A DNA stretch of 8,044 nucleotides from Chloroflexota bacterium (GCA_003353825.1 PIVW01000271.1:1-8044); one strand, 5' to 3'; shown: positions 1 to 6,332, counted from the stretch's first letter. The notes: generated by a model from the sequence alone, not told the origin. Made by a program: numbers and translations.

Positions 1-105
1 CTAGCTATTGTAGATTGTATCGCTCAAACCGATGGGATATATAAGCAAGAGCTTGCCAGCTTATTGACCCTCAAGTTCCAGACTTTTGAAAATGTTCCTT
101 TATGA
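1..105 (+). CDS. C-terminal tail of an unrecognised upstream protein (partial)
   Basis: Frame 1 is open from the left edge to a TGA at 103-105 and gives 34 residues beginning LAIVDCIAQTDG and ending TFENVPL. The piece is mixed hydrophobic and polar, and could be the helical end of a small globular protein. I do not recognise the family. The local sequence is AT-richer than the mqnP gene that follows. Because the start lies outside the window, only the open frame and plausible residue composition support this call. The end overlaps the possible small ORF at 92-232. Confidence 0.3.
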   Translation, partial: LAIVDCIAQTDGIYKQELASLLTLKFQTFENVPL

Positions 106-232
106 CCGTTGTCAGTATAACAAGATTAGATGGGGATTATCAAGAATTGCGGATAATAAGGAGAGTCTTCAAGAACTTATTGCCAATACAGCGAGAAGTG
201 TTCTGCGGGAGAAAGGTTATGGTCAAATTTGA
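92..232 (+). CDS. small hypothetical ORF (46 aa) just before mqnP
   Basis: An ATG at 92 opens a 46-codon frame ending in TGA at 230-232, four bases before the mqnP ATG. The C-terminal half (SRIADNKESLQELIANTA followed by a basic stretch and EKGYGQI) looks like an amphipathic helix of real protein, more so than the alternative frame 102-239. The N-terminal part is less convincing. It may be the end of a frameshifted gene joined to the frame-1 tail at 1-105, since that frame stops at 103-105 while this one is open from 68. No family is recognised and no good ribosome binding site is visible. It is low confidence and could be non-coding. Confidence 0.3.
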   Translation: MFLYDRCQYNKIRWGLSRIADNKESLQELIANTARSVLREKGYGQI

Positions 233-235
233 CAC

Positions 236-1120
236 ATGAATAAACTCCGCACATTCCTCGAAATGATCAAATTCGAGCATACGGTTTTCGCTTTGCCGTT
301 TGCTTATCTAGGTATGGTCCTGGCCTGGTCAGAAATGGGTATGCTGGCACAGCCACTGGACTGGGGTGCCCTGGTCTGGGATTTCGTGTGGATCACGGTG
401 GCCATGGCCGCGGCCCGCACTGCGGCCATGGCCTTCAATCGCGCCATCGATGCCGAGATCGACGCCCGCAACCCGCGCACGGCCAACCGGCCTATCCAAA
501 GCGGGCGCATCAGCGAACGTTCGGTGTGGGTGGCGGGGATCCTCTCGTTGGGCGTCATGCTGTTCGCGGCCTGGCAACTCAATCCCTTTGTGCTCATGCT
601 CTCGCCCCTGGCAGTGATCGGGCTCGTGGGCTATGCCTACACCAAACGCTTTACCTGGCTCTGCCACATCTGGTTGGGCTTGGTGGATGGCGCCGCCGCT
701 GCCGGTGCATGGGCCGCGGTAACCGGCAGTCTGGCAAACCCCGTTCCCTGGCTGCTCTGGGCCACTGTTACCGTATGGATTGCCGGATTCGATCTGATCT
801 ACGCCTGCCAGGATGTAGCTATCGATCGCGAAGAAGGCCTTCACAGCATCCCCGCCCGCTTCAGCATCCCCACCGCCCTGCGTATCTCGAAGATATTCCA
901 TGTCCTGACGGTGTTACTTATGATCGCGGTGGGCATAGTGATGGGGCTGGGGTGGCCCTACTGGGTGGGAATAGCGATCGTGGCAGGGTTACTGATCTAC
1001 GAACATTCGCTGGTCAAACCCGACGATCTGAGCAAAGTCGACCTGGCCTTTTTTACCATGAACGGCTACATCAGTGTTATCGCCCTCGTCGCCACCCTGC
1101 TCGGCCTCTGGGCAAGCTGA
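236..1120 (+). CDS. mqnP: UbiA-family prenyltransferase of the futalosine menaquinone pathway (MqnP)
   Basis: This 294-residue integral membrane protein is predicted to transfer a polyprenyl chain onto 1,4-dihydroxy-6-naphthoate, using Mg2+-bound prenyl diphosphate at the membrane. Both aspartate-rich UbiA motifs are present: NRAIDAEID (N68, D72, D76) and YACQDVAIDREEG (D193, D197). About eight hydrophobic helices alternate with short loops, and the length is typical of the family. The N-terminal IKFEHTVFALPFA and the C-terminal FFTMNGYISV are characteristic of the UbiA subgroup found in futalosine-pathway bacteria. The presence of mqnE and mqnA downstream favours MqnP over 4-hydroxybenzoate prenyltransferase (UbiA), which remains the alternative because the folds and motifs are shared. 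The start at 236 gives the expected N-terminus; no close Shine-Dalgarno sequence is visible, as GGAGAAAGG lies about 19 bases upstream. Confidence 0.9.
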   Translation: MNKLRTFLEMIKFEHTVFALPFAYLGMVLAWSEMGMLAQPLDWGALVWDFVWITVAMAAARTAAMAFNRAIDAEIDARNPRTANRPIQSGRISERSVWVAGILSLGVMLFAAWQLNPFVLMLSPLAVIGLVGYAYTKRFTWLCHIWLGLVDGAAAAGAWAAVTGSLANPVPWLLWATVTVWIAGFDLIYACQDVAIDREEGLHSIPARFSIPTALRISKIFHVLTVLLMIAVGIVMGLGWPYWVGIAIVAGLLIYEHSLVKPDDLSKVDLAFFTMNGYISVIALVATLLGLWAS

Positions 1121-1505
1121 ACCCTGTTGCATTGATCGTCGCAATCGAAAACCTTATGCAAGACATGACGACACACACTCACGCAACACGCAACTCACCC
1201 TCGCCACCCTTCTCTTCACCCTCTACCTGATCACCGGCTCCGGCGGTTTTCATATCATCGACGAGGTGTCACTATACAGCGTGACCGACAATCTGGCCCG
1301 CGTCGGCGCCTGGGATACTGATGCAATCGCCTGGAGCCAATGGATAAATTCGCAGGCTGAAGTGCTGGGCGCCTGGGGCGACGACGGCCATGTCTATAGC
1401 AAAAAGGGCGTAGCCCGGCCCTGGCTTATGTCCCCATCCGTTATCTGGCCCGATTCACCCCTGCTATCGGTTTGTTGCAGACGACTTTTTTGGCCAACGC
1501 CCTGA
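1074..1505 (+). pseudogene. N-terminal fragment of a frameshifted GT-C-type membrane glycosyltransferase
   Basis: The recognisable protein runs from about 1179 (TQLTLATLLFTLYLI) through GGFHIIDEVSLYSVTDNLA, WDTDAIAWSQW and GHVYSKKGVA, which ends at about 1415. It comprises a first membrane helix followed by the acidic DE loop expected of GT-C polyprenyl-phosphate-sugar-dependent transferases. Past 1415 this frame becomes nonsense (RPWLMSPSV and onward), while the next frame reads PALAYVPIRYLARFTPAIG, the expected continuation of an SKKG(V/L)xPAL motif. The start is uncertain. The only ATG in frame is 1074, which overlaps the end of mqnP by 47 bases. ATG 1165 (MTTHTHATR) lies in another frame and would need a second shift to join. 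It is either a broken gene or one carrying assembly errors. Confidence 0.6.
1413..1417 (+). other. frameshift point in the glycosyltransferase (one C apparently missing)
   Basis: The sequence around GTAGCCCGGCCC reads KKGVA in the upstream frame. Restoring one C to the CCC run at 1414-1416 gives KKGVAPALAYVPIRYLARF and continues unbroken into the main downstream frame. A single-base change here is the smallest event that joins the two halves. It could be a real mutation or a read or assembly error; the sequence alone does not decide. I see no classic slippery heptamer with a downstream stem, so programmed frameshifting is less likely. Confidence 0.6.
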
Positions 1506-3121
1506 TCACGATTGCCACCGCTATGCTGCTCTGGGCTATCGCCCTTCGCTTCAGTCATTCGCTGGCCTTAGCTGCCCCCCTCGCCCTGACCGCTCTCTTC
1601 TTGCTCTGGTATAACAACCTCCGTTTTGGCCATCCTCTGGACAGCGGTTACCACTTTGAATCGGGTGAAGGATTTAATGGCCCTTTGCTCGCCGGGCTAT
1701 ACGGCCTGCTCTTCAGCCCTTATCGCGGCCTGCTCTTCCACCAGCCACTGACCCTACTATCCTTGATCGGGTTCATCCCTTTCTATCGTCGTCACCGGCC
1801 CGAAGCTCTGTTGACCGGGGTCATTAGCGTCATTCTAGTCTTTGTCTTCGCCAAATGGTGGATATGGTGGGGCGGTTTCGCCTGGGGACCACGTTTTCTG
1901 GTGCCATTGGCGCCTTATCTGGTACTGTGGCTGGCCCCCTTGCTCGCAGGCACTTATCGCTGGATTATCTGGATCGCCGTGGCGTTGTCGGCGTTGATCC
2001 AACTCTTAGCCGTTAGCGCCAACTACGTCTTGTGGGAAATCGAGCTACGGGGTCTTTATCCCACAGATTGGACCGATCCCCTGCGCTATGGTGCCCCTGC
2101 AACGAGCAATCCCTTGCACAGCCCTGTCGTCGGCCAGATCCATTTGCTGGTTAGACAGGCCTGGGCCGACATCCTCGATTTCGCCTGGTTCCAGCCCAAC
2201 CAGGTGGTTTGGTGGGTTCCGGTCATTGGTTTGGGGATAGTCATCGTGGGCGGATGGCAGCTAGTGCGTTGGTGGCGAGGGCGCTCACCGGGATGGCTGC
2301 CGGCCATTCTCGTGTTGGCACTCATCCCCTTTACCTGGTTCACACTACATGCCTATGCTCAAAGTGAACGCTACGGCACCGACAATAGCGGATACTCTGC
2401 TATTCTGAATGAAATCGATCGGGGTGCTCGTCTTGGCGATACACTGGTCACCGTCGCTCCTTACCATTACCAGATCCCCATGAATCGTTACAACGGCGAT
2501 CTGCCTATCCTTGGTTTTGCTCAAGAGGACCCGCTCCGACCTGAGACCGAACGCCTGTTGGGCGAAGCTACCGGAACAGCTGGCACCCTTTATCTGGTAA
2601 CGGCCGGTCTTCCTCCTGCAGATCCAAGCAATGCCGTCGAATTGTGGCTGAATGAGCATACCTATCTTGCAACCGATCAGTGGTATGATGACTTCCGCTT
2701 GCTCAGATATGGCACGATGTTACCCACACAATCCCTTGACTCCGGTCAGGTATGGGGAAACCCTTCGTTATTTACACTCGATCAGGCTTCAATCTCAACA
2801 CACCGAACTTCCCCCGGCAGCATACTCTCCCTCGACCTCCGCTGGCTGAGCGGTGAAAACCTACCAGATGCCCATTTATTTGTGCAACTCCTTCCCACAG
2901 ATGCAGCGCCCATTGCTCAATTCGACCGGCCATATCCCACAAGCACCTGGCAGCTCGGCGAGATCTATAACACGGCGGTGGCCTTATGGATACCGCCCAA
3001 TGCCCCATCCGCCGGTTACACACTGATTGCCGGATGGTACGATCCCGCAACTGGAGAGCGATTTACCACCGAAAGTAGCAGTGACTACGCGACATTAGGT
3101 GCGATTCACATAACTCCTTAA
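1472..3121 (+). CDS. main part of a polytopic glycosyltransferase with a C-terminal beta-sandwich
   Basis: This is the larger piece of the frameshifted gene; its frame is open from 1400 and its first ATG is at 1472. It has about eight membrane helices (near residues 5-26, 29-48, 93-105, 112-128, 142-158, 162-184, 247-266 and 274-293). The block YNNLRFGHPLDSGY, GLYGLLFSPYRGLLF and WWGGFAWGPRFLVPLAPY is the hallmark of large GT-C membrane proteins common in Chloroflexota, which probably move sugars from a lipid carrier outside the membrane. Residues about 295-415 form an extracytoplasmic domain. Residues about 425-549 resemble a beta-sandwich (YPTSTWQLGEI, YDPATGERF). Compared with relatives as I remember them, the helices between IALRFSHSLALA and TALFLLWYNNL seem to be missing, suggesting an internal deletion of roughly 100 residues. 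The acceptor and the donor sugar are unknown. Confidence 0.75.
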   Translation: MLQTTFLANALITIATAMLLWAIALRFSHSLALAAPLALTALFLLWYNNLRFGHPLDSGYHFESGEGFNGPLLAGLYGLLFSPYRGLLFHQPLTLLSLIGFIPFYRRHRPEALLTGVISVILVFVFAKWWIWWGGFAWGPRFLVPLAPYLVLWLAPLLAGTYRWIIWIAVALSALIQLLAVSANYVLWEIELRGLYPTDWTDPLRYGAPATSNPLHSPVVGQIHLLVRQAWADILDFAWFQPNQVVWWVPVIGLGIVIVGGWQLVRWWRGRSPGWLPAILVLALIPFTWFTLHAYAQSERYGTDNSGYSAILNEIDRGARLGDTLVTVAPYHYQIPMNRYNGDLPILGFAQEDPLRPETERLLGEATGTAGTLYLVTAGLPPADPSNAVELWLNEHTYLATDQWYDDFRLLRYGTMLPTQSLDSGQVWGNPSLFTLDQASISTHRTSPGSILSLDLRWLSGENLPDAHLFVQLLPTDAAPIAQFDRPYPTSTWQLGEIYNTAVALWIPPNAPSAGYTLIAGWYDPATGERFTTESSSDYATLGAIHITP

Positions 3122-3146
3122 GGCGCTCCCGCACATTCCAGCGGTT

Positions 3147-3168
3147 CCGAATTCAATACCAAATTCGG
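3147..3168 (+). terminator. possible weak hairpin terminator after the glycosyltransferase
   Basis: CCGAATT at 3147-3153 pairs perfectly with AATTCGG at 3162-3168 across an eight-base loop, and TTTCGT follows. The stem begins 26 bases after the stop codon. It is only seven base pairs with three G-C pairs, and the T run is short, so termination would be weak. It could instead be a protein-binding inverted repeat or chance. Confidence 0.25.
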
Positions 3169-3323
3169 TTTCGTGCTGTAAACCAGGAAACTAAAAAACC
3201 AGAAAACCCGGCAGTTTGCGCCGCCGCCTCCGCTTCGGCTGCATTTCTCGGTCTACCGATCTACGGATACCAAGTCTACGATCACATCGATAAGCTACAT
3301 TTGGGATCTATCGAATCTCCAAT

Positions 3324-3344
3324 CTCTATTCTCTATTCTCTATT
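3324..3344 (+). repeat. three tandem copies of CTCTATT flanked by TCTCCAATC direct repeats
   Basis: CTCTATT occurs three times in a row at 3324-3330, 3331-3337 and 3338-3344. The array is bordered by TCTCCAATC at 3316-3324 and 3344-3352. The tract ends 22 bases before the mqnE ATG and lies in its leader. A seven-base unit is not a multiple of three, so copy-number change would alter spacing, and it would shift the frame of any start upstream of it. Confidence 0.8.
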
Positions 3345-3366
3345 CTCCAATCCTTTACCTCCCACC

Positions 3367-4566
3367 ATGTTCGAAACCCTACCCCCCCCTACAACCCAAA
3401 GTCAAGAACTATCCGACATCATCGCTAAGGTCCTGGCCGGCGAGCGCTTGTCGTATGACGACGGGCTGCGGCTATATCAAAGCCATGATCTGCTCACCAT
3501 CGGCCAACTTGCCGACCTGGTAAACACGCGCATGAATGGCGGCGATTACGTTTACTTCAACCAGAATCGCCACATCAACCCCACCAATGTCTGCGCCTTC
3601 CACTGTAACTTTTGTTCATTTGCCCGCTTTACGGAAGAGGCCCCGGGTGCCTACACCTGGACGCCCGCACAGATCGTCGAGCGCATCCGCCCAGATGTGC
3701 ATCCCCGCGTGACCGAATTTCATATCGTCGGTGGCTTACATCCGGTGTTGGGATTCGAGTACTACGAGGAGGTACTGAGTGCCTTGAAGAAAGCTTATCC
3801 CTGGGTGCACCTCAAAGCCTTTACCGCTGTCGAGATCGATTTCTTCGCCCAGCTCACCGGCCTGGATCAAGAGACCGTTTTGCAGCGGCTGATCGATGCC
3901 GGACTGGGATCGATGCCGGGCGGTGGGGCTGAGATTTTCCATCCTGAGATTCGCAACAAGATATGTCCCGAAAAAGCGGACGCCGAAACCTGGCTGGCCA
4001 TTCATGGCATTGCCCATCGCCTGGGATTGCGTACCAACGCCACCATGCTATACGGTCATATCGAGCGCTACGAACACAGGGTGGATCATCTCGTGCAACT
4101 GCGAGAGCAGCAGGATAAATCGGGAGGATTCAATACCTTCATCCCTTTGCGCTATCATCCCGAAAACAACAATCTGGGCCGCCGCCTCGATTGGACCACT
4201 GCGCATGACACCCTCAAGACCATCGCCATCAGCCGCATCATGTTGGATAATTTCGCCCACATCAAGGCCTATTGGATCATGCTGACACCGCCTATCGCCC
4301 AGCTTGCCCTGCAATTCGGCGCCGATGATATCGACGGCACCGTGGTCGAGGAGAAAATCTACCACGACGCCGGCGCCACAACCGAAGAGCAACTTGATAA
4401 ATTCGACCTGTTGCGCCTGATCAAGGCCGTTGGCAAAACCCCGGTCGAACGGGATACGCTCTACAACACGGTCGAGATCTATGACCAATCCATTGAATCC
4501 TACGCTCCCGATAGCCATCGCACCAGGCGTGGCGAAATTAAGATCGCCCATATCGAGTTAAACTGA
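3367..4566 (+). CDS. mqnE: aminodeoxyfutalosine synthase, radical SAM enzyme (MqnE)
   Basis: This 399-residue cytoplasmic enzyme uses SAM and a [4Fe-4S] cluster to couple the 5'-deoxyadenosyl radical to 3-[(1-carboxyvinyl)oxy]benzoate, giving aminodeoxyfutalosine. The cluster motif is CAFHCNFC (C76, C80, C83). Family-typical blocks follow in order: HIVGGLHP (119-126), HLKAFTAVEIDFF (148-160), GSMPGGGAEIF (181-191), RTNATMLYGHIE (222-233), FIPLRYHPENN (258-268), DNFAHIKAYW (294-303) and FGADDIDGTVVEEKI (317-331). The TMLYGH and SMPGGGAE pair, together with the neighbouring mqnA, separates MqnE from the related cyclase MqnC and from the F420 enzymes CofG and CofH. I chose ATG 3367 because TTG 3301 would add residues encoded by a tandem repeat. 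No Shine-Dalgarno sequence precedes it, only CCTCCCACC. Confidence 0.95.
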   Translation: MFETLPPPTTQSQELSDIIAKVLAGERLSYDDGLRLYQSHDLLTIGQLADLVNTRMNGGDYVYFNQNRHINPTNVCAFHCNFCSFARFTEEAPGAYTWTPAQIVERIRPDVHPRVTEFHIVGGLHPVLGFEYYEEVLSALKKAYPWVHLKAFTAVEIDFFAQLTGLDQETVLQRLIDAGLGSMPGGGAEIFHPEIRNKICPEKADAETWLAIHGIAHRLGLRTNATMLYGHIERYEHRVDHLVQLREQQDKSGGFNTFIPLRYHPENNNLGRRLDWTTAHDTLKTIAISRIMLDNFAHIKAYWIMLTPPIAQLALQFGADDIDGTVVEEKIYHDAGATTEEQLDKFDLLRLIKAVGKTPVERDTLYNTVEIYDQSIESYAPDSHRTRRGEIKIAHIELN

Positions 4567-4575
4567 CGATGCGAT

Positions 4576-4588
4576 CTCATTAAGTGAG
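4576..4588. promoter_or_regulatory. possible operator: small inverted repeat before the toxin gene
   Basis: CTCA at 4576-4579 and TGAG at 4585-4588 form an inverted repeat around TTAAG, ending nine bases before the toxin ATG. Toxin-antitoxin operons are commonly self-repressed through palindromes in this position. The arms are only four bases, so the assignment is tentative. A TATGAT at 4589-4594 could be a -10 box, but no well-spaced -35 is visible. Confidence 0.2.
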
Positions 4589-4597
4589 TATGATATA

Positions 4598-4879
4598 ATG
4601 GAACTTGTCTTTGAATGGGACGAAGTCAAGGATAAGGCCAATCTTCAAAAGCATGATGTTAGCTTTGAAGAAGCTAAGTCGGTCTTTAACGATCCCTTCC
4701 AGATGATTTTCTCAGACAGCGAGCACTCTCAGAGCGAAGAGCGATTCATCAGTATCGGGTTGTCTGTGAAGAATCGTATCCTCGTTGTCATACACACAGA
4801 ACGTGGCGATGCAATACGTATCATTAGTTGCCGAAATACAACAAGCAAAGAACGACAATTCTATGAAAAAGGATTCTGA
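4598..4879 (+). CDS. brnT: BrnT-family (DUF497) toxin of a type II toxin-antitoxin pair
   Basis: This 93-residue protein matches the BrnT/DUF497 pattern from end to end: FEWDEVKDKANLQKHDVSFE at the N-terminus, VFNDP, the acidic DSEHSQSEER, ISIGLS and LVVIHTER in the central strands, and IRIISCRNTTSKERQFYE at the C-terminus. BrnT proteins have a RelE-like fold and act as ribonucleases that inhibit translation; the conserved KH, HTER and RxxTxxER residues are all here, so it looks intact. The toxin precedes its partner and overlaps it by 17 bases, as is usual for this family. The gene is visibly AT-richer than the flanking mqn genes, consistent with acquisition by transfer. It starts 31 bases after the mqnE stop and splits mqnE from mqnA. 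Confidence 0.9.
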   Translation: MELVFEWDEVKDKANLQKHDVSFEEAKSVFNDPFQMIFSDSEHSQSEERFISIGLSVKNRILVVIHTERGDAIRIISCRNTTSKERQFYEKGF

Positions 4880-5153
4880 TCCCCAGATGGCGGTGAAACC
4901 GCAAGAAAATATGCTGCCAGAATATGATTTCTCTGAAATGTCTGGTGGTATCCGTGGCAAGTATTACCAAGCTTTTCGCGAAGGGCACACAGTGAGAATT
5001 CTCAAAGAGGATGGCTCAGTTGAAGTGCACTACTTCACTCTCGAAGAGGGCGCGATCATGCTAGAGCCAGACGTTCGGGAGTACTTCCAAGATTCTGATG
5101 CCGTGAATCAAGCCCTACGCGGATTGATAGCGCTTGTCCCAGATGCTCGATAG
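4863..5153 (+). CDS. probable antitoxin partner of BrnT (not a canonical BrnA)
   Basis: This 96-residue protein starts inside the last codons of the toxin gene, pointing to translational coupling. Its central block, LPEYDFSEMSGGIRGKYYQ, and its end, MLEPDVREYFQDSDAVNQALRGLI, match a small-protein family often found next to RelE- or BrnT-like toxins and usually annotated as hypothetical or antitoxin. A hairpin-like insert (VRILKEDGSVEVHYFTLEEG, residues 44-63) sits between the two conserved parts. It lacks the ribbon-helix-helix C-terminus of canonical BrnA (DUF4415). ATG 4863 was chosen for its tight overlap with the toxin; ATG 4887 and ATG 4911 are alternatives, the latter starting just before LPEYDFS. 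No Shine-Dalgarno sequence is visible. The antitoxin role is inferred from family and position. Confidence 0.7.
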   Translation: MKKDSDPQMAVKPQENMLPEYDFSEMSGGIRGKYYQAFREGHTVRILKEDGSVEVHYFTLEEGAIMLEPDVREYFQDSDAVNQALRGLIALVPDAR

Positions 5154-5179
5154 ATATCTGTAGCAGCAAAGTCATTCAC

Positions 5180-6091
5180 ATGACAACGCGCCCACTCACC
5201 ATCGGCATCATCGACTATCTCAATGTCGAACCCCAATATTATCGTCTCGAAGAACGGCTGGCAGGCCTGCCCGTTGCTTTTCGGCGCGGGGTACCGACCG
5301 AACTCAATCGAGCCCTGGCAGCCGGTGAAATCGATCTGGCGCCTGTGAGCTGTATCGCCGCAGCCGAGCTGGCCGATCAAGTCGCCATCCTGCCTGATCT
5401 TTCTATTGCTACTATCGGCGCTGTCAAGACGGTTCTGCTCTTCAGTTGGATGGCCGATCCGCGCGAACTGGATGATGTGCGCATCGCCCTATCGAATGAA
5501 TCGGCGACATCGGTGGAGTTGGTGAAAATCCTGGCCGAGCAGTTCTGGCAGGTGCAACCACGTTATACGAGTGAAGCGCAAAATCTCGACCATATGTTGC
5601 GGCGGGCTTCTGCGGCACTACTCATCGGCGATGACGCCCTGATCGAATCCGCCCATCACCGTCAGATTCCGGGCCGGGGTCAGCCCTATGCTTTTGATTT
5701 GGGAGACGAGTGGTTGAAATGGACGGGACTGCCCTTTGTGTTTGCCCTGTGGGCGGTCCGCCGCCAAGCCTTGCCTCTCATCTCCGACTATAGCATCGTC
5801 CCGGCGCTGTACGAGAGCAAAGCCGAGGGGCTGGCGCACATCCCTGAGATCGCCCGGGCTTACGCGCCACGGTTAGGATTACCGACAGGGGTGCTCACCA
5901 AGTATCTTCATGATTTACGCTATGATCTGAGGCCACGAGATCGAGCCGGTTTGCTCACCTACTTCCTGTTGGCATTGCCTGGGTTTGATCGAGATACCTT
6001 GCAATGTTGGCACCCAGATGCGGGGTTATTTTCATTGTTTGAAGGTGTCGAAGCTTCTGATGTCGTGAAACCGAAGCATATAACGATGTAG
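5180..6091 (+). CDS. mqnA: chorismate dehydratase of the futalosine pathway (MqnA)
   Basis: This 303-residue protein is predicted to remove water from chorismate, giving 3-[(1-carboxyvinyl)oxy]benzoate, the substrate of MqnE. It has the periplasmic-binding-protein type II fold of the MqnA/MqnD family but no signal peptide, so it is cytoplasmic. Conserved blocks are IIDYLNVEP (10-18), GVPTELNRALAAGEIDLAPVS (37-57), ALSNESATS (103-111), LLIGDDALI (147-155) and DLGDEWLKWTGLPFVFALW (173-191). YLNVEP and the LAPVS serine region point to MqnA rather than MqnD. About 15 residues after the last conserved part (VEASDVVKPKHITM) look like an unconserved tail. The ATG is 26 bases after the antitoxin stop with no Shine-Dalgarno sequence. 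The gene may be read through from mqnE or have its own promoter inside the toxin-antitoxin insert. Confidence 0.93.
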   Translation: MTTRPLTIGIIDYLNVEPQYYRLEERLAGLPVAFRRGVPTELNRALAAGEIDLAPVSCIAAAELADQVAILPDLSIATIGAVKTVLLFSWMADPRELDDVRIALSNESATSVELVKILAEQFWQVQPRYTSEAQNLDHMLRRASAALLIGDDALIESAHHRQIPGRGQPYAFDLGDEWLKWTGLPFVFALWAVRRQALPLISDYSIVPALYESKAEGLAHIPEIARAYAPRLGLPTGVLTKYLHDLRYDLRPRDRAGLLTYFLLALPGFDRDTLQCWHPDAGLFSLFEGVEASDVVKPKHITM

Positions 6092-6173
6092 ACTTACAGT
6101 GGGTGGATTATTGTGGATAGGGTCGAAGTTAGGGAACCAATTTCGGCGGGACAACGTCTTCTTCCGTAAGGTT

Positions 6174-6215
6174 GGAGATGCCTGTCTATGATTGCGAAGC
6201 TGGCAAGGCATTTCT
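6174..6215. repeat. imperfect inverted repeat, 10-base arms
   Basis: GGAGATGCCT at 6174-6183 can pair with AGGCATTTCT at 6206-6215, with eight Watson-Crick pairs and two G-T pairs, across a 22-base loop. Inside the loop TTGC can pair with GCAA. The following CGATTTTGAG has a short T run, so it might serve as a weak terminator. It could also be an RNA element or chance. Confidence 0.3.
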
Positions 6216-6326
6216 CGATTTTGAGTGCCCTGTTTCTGGTTCAAGCTGTATTTTTGTTATAGGGATTCGATTGCTGTAACTGTATGCCGTATCTTGGCAT
6301 CGATTCGTACCGTTGATCATTATTTC

Positions 6327-6332
6327 AGGAGA
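6327..6332 (+). promoter_or_regulatory. Shine-Dalgarno sequence of the membrane protein gene
   Basis: AGGAGA ends five bases before ATG 6338 and fixes this start over the shifted ATGs nearby. It is the only strong Shine-Dalgarno sequence I see in the window; the other genes have none or weak ones. Confidence 0.75.

Larger units (their letters stand above)
3122..3366. other. 245-base non-coding gap upstream of mqnE
   Basis: No convincing gene lies here. The stretch holds a short hairpin just after the glycosyltransferase stop, a GC-rich segment (GCCGCCGCCTCCGCTTCGGC near 3221-3240), and a pyrimidine-rich tract of CTCTATT repeats before the mqnE start. The mqnE promoter probably sits in this gap, but I could not find a convincing -35/-10 pair. 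The frame in front of mqnE stays open back to a TTG at 3301, but the added residues (MGSIESPISILYSLFSNP) are translated repeat and look spurious. Confidence 0.5.

Noticed and set aside
329..901. 190-residue open frame on the reverse strand inside mqnP
   Set aside because: It lies wholly opposite a gene with both UbiA motifs; its translation is rich in G, E, H and R with no recognisable motif, as expected of a GC-rich antisense shadow.
388..1230. 280-codon forward frame overlapping mqnP
   Set aside because: The product is H/R/G-rich low-complexity sequence typical of an off-frame reading, while mqnP in the other frame is clearly real.
1405..1425. Programmed ribosomal frameshifting in the glycosyltransferase
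   Set aside because: No X-XXY-YYZ slippery heptamer, upstream Shine-Dalgarno or strong downstream stem is evident; mutation or assembly error explains the shift more simply.
3301..3366. Extended mqnE start at TTG 3301
   Set aside because: The extra 22 residues come from the CTCTATT repeat and neighbouring non-coding sequence; MqnE does not need them, and ATG 3367 is a better start.
4048..4551. 167-residue reverse-strand frame opposite mqnE
   Set aside because: It is fully antisense to conserved mqnE sequence and shows no domain of its own.
4594..4599. TATAAT matching a consensus -10 box
   Set aside because: It overlaps the toxin start codon, so transcription from it would begin inside the gene and lose the ATG.
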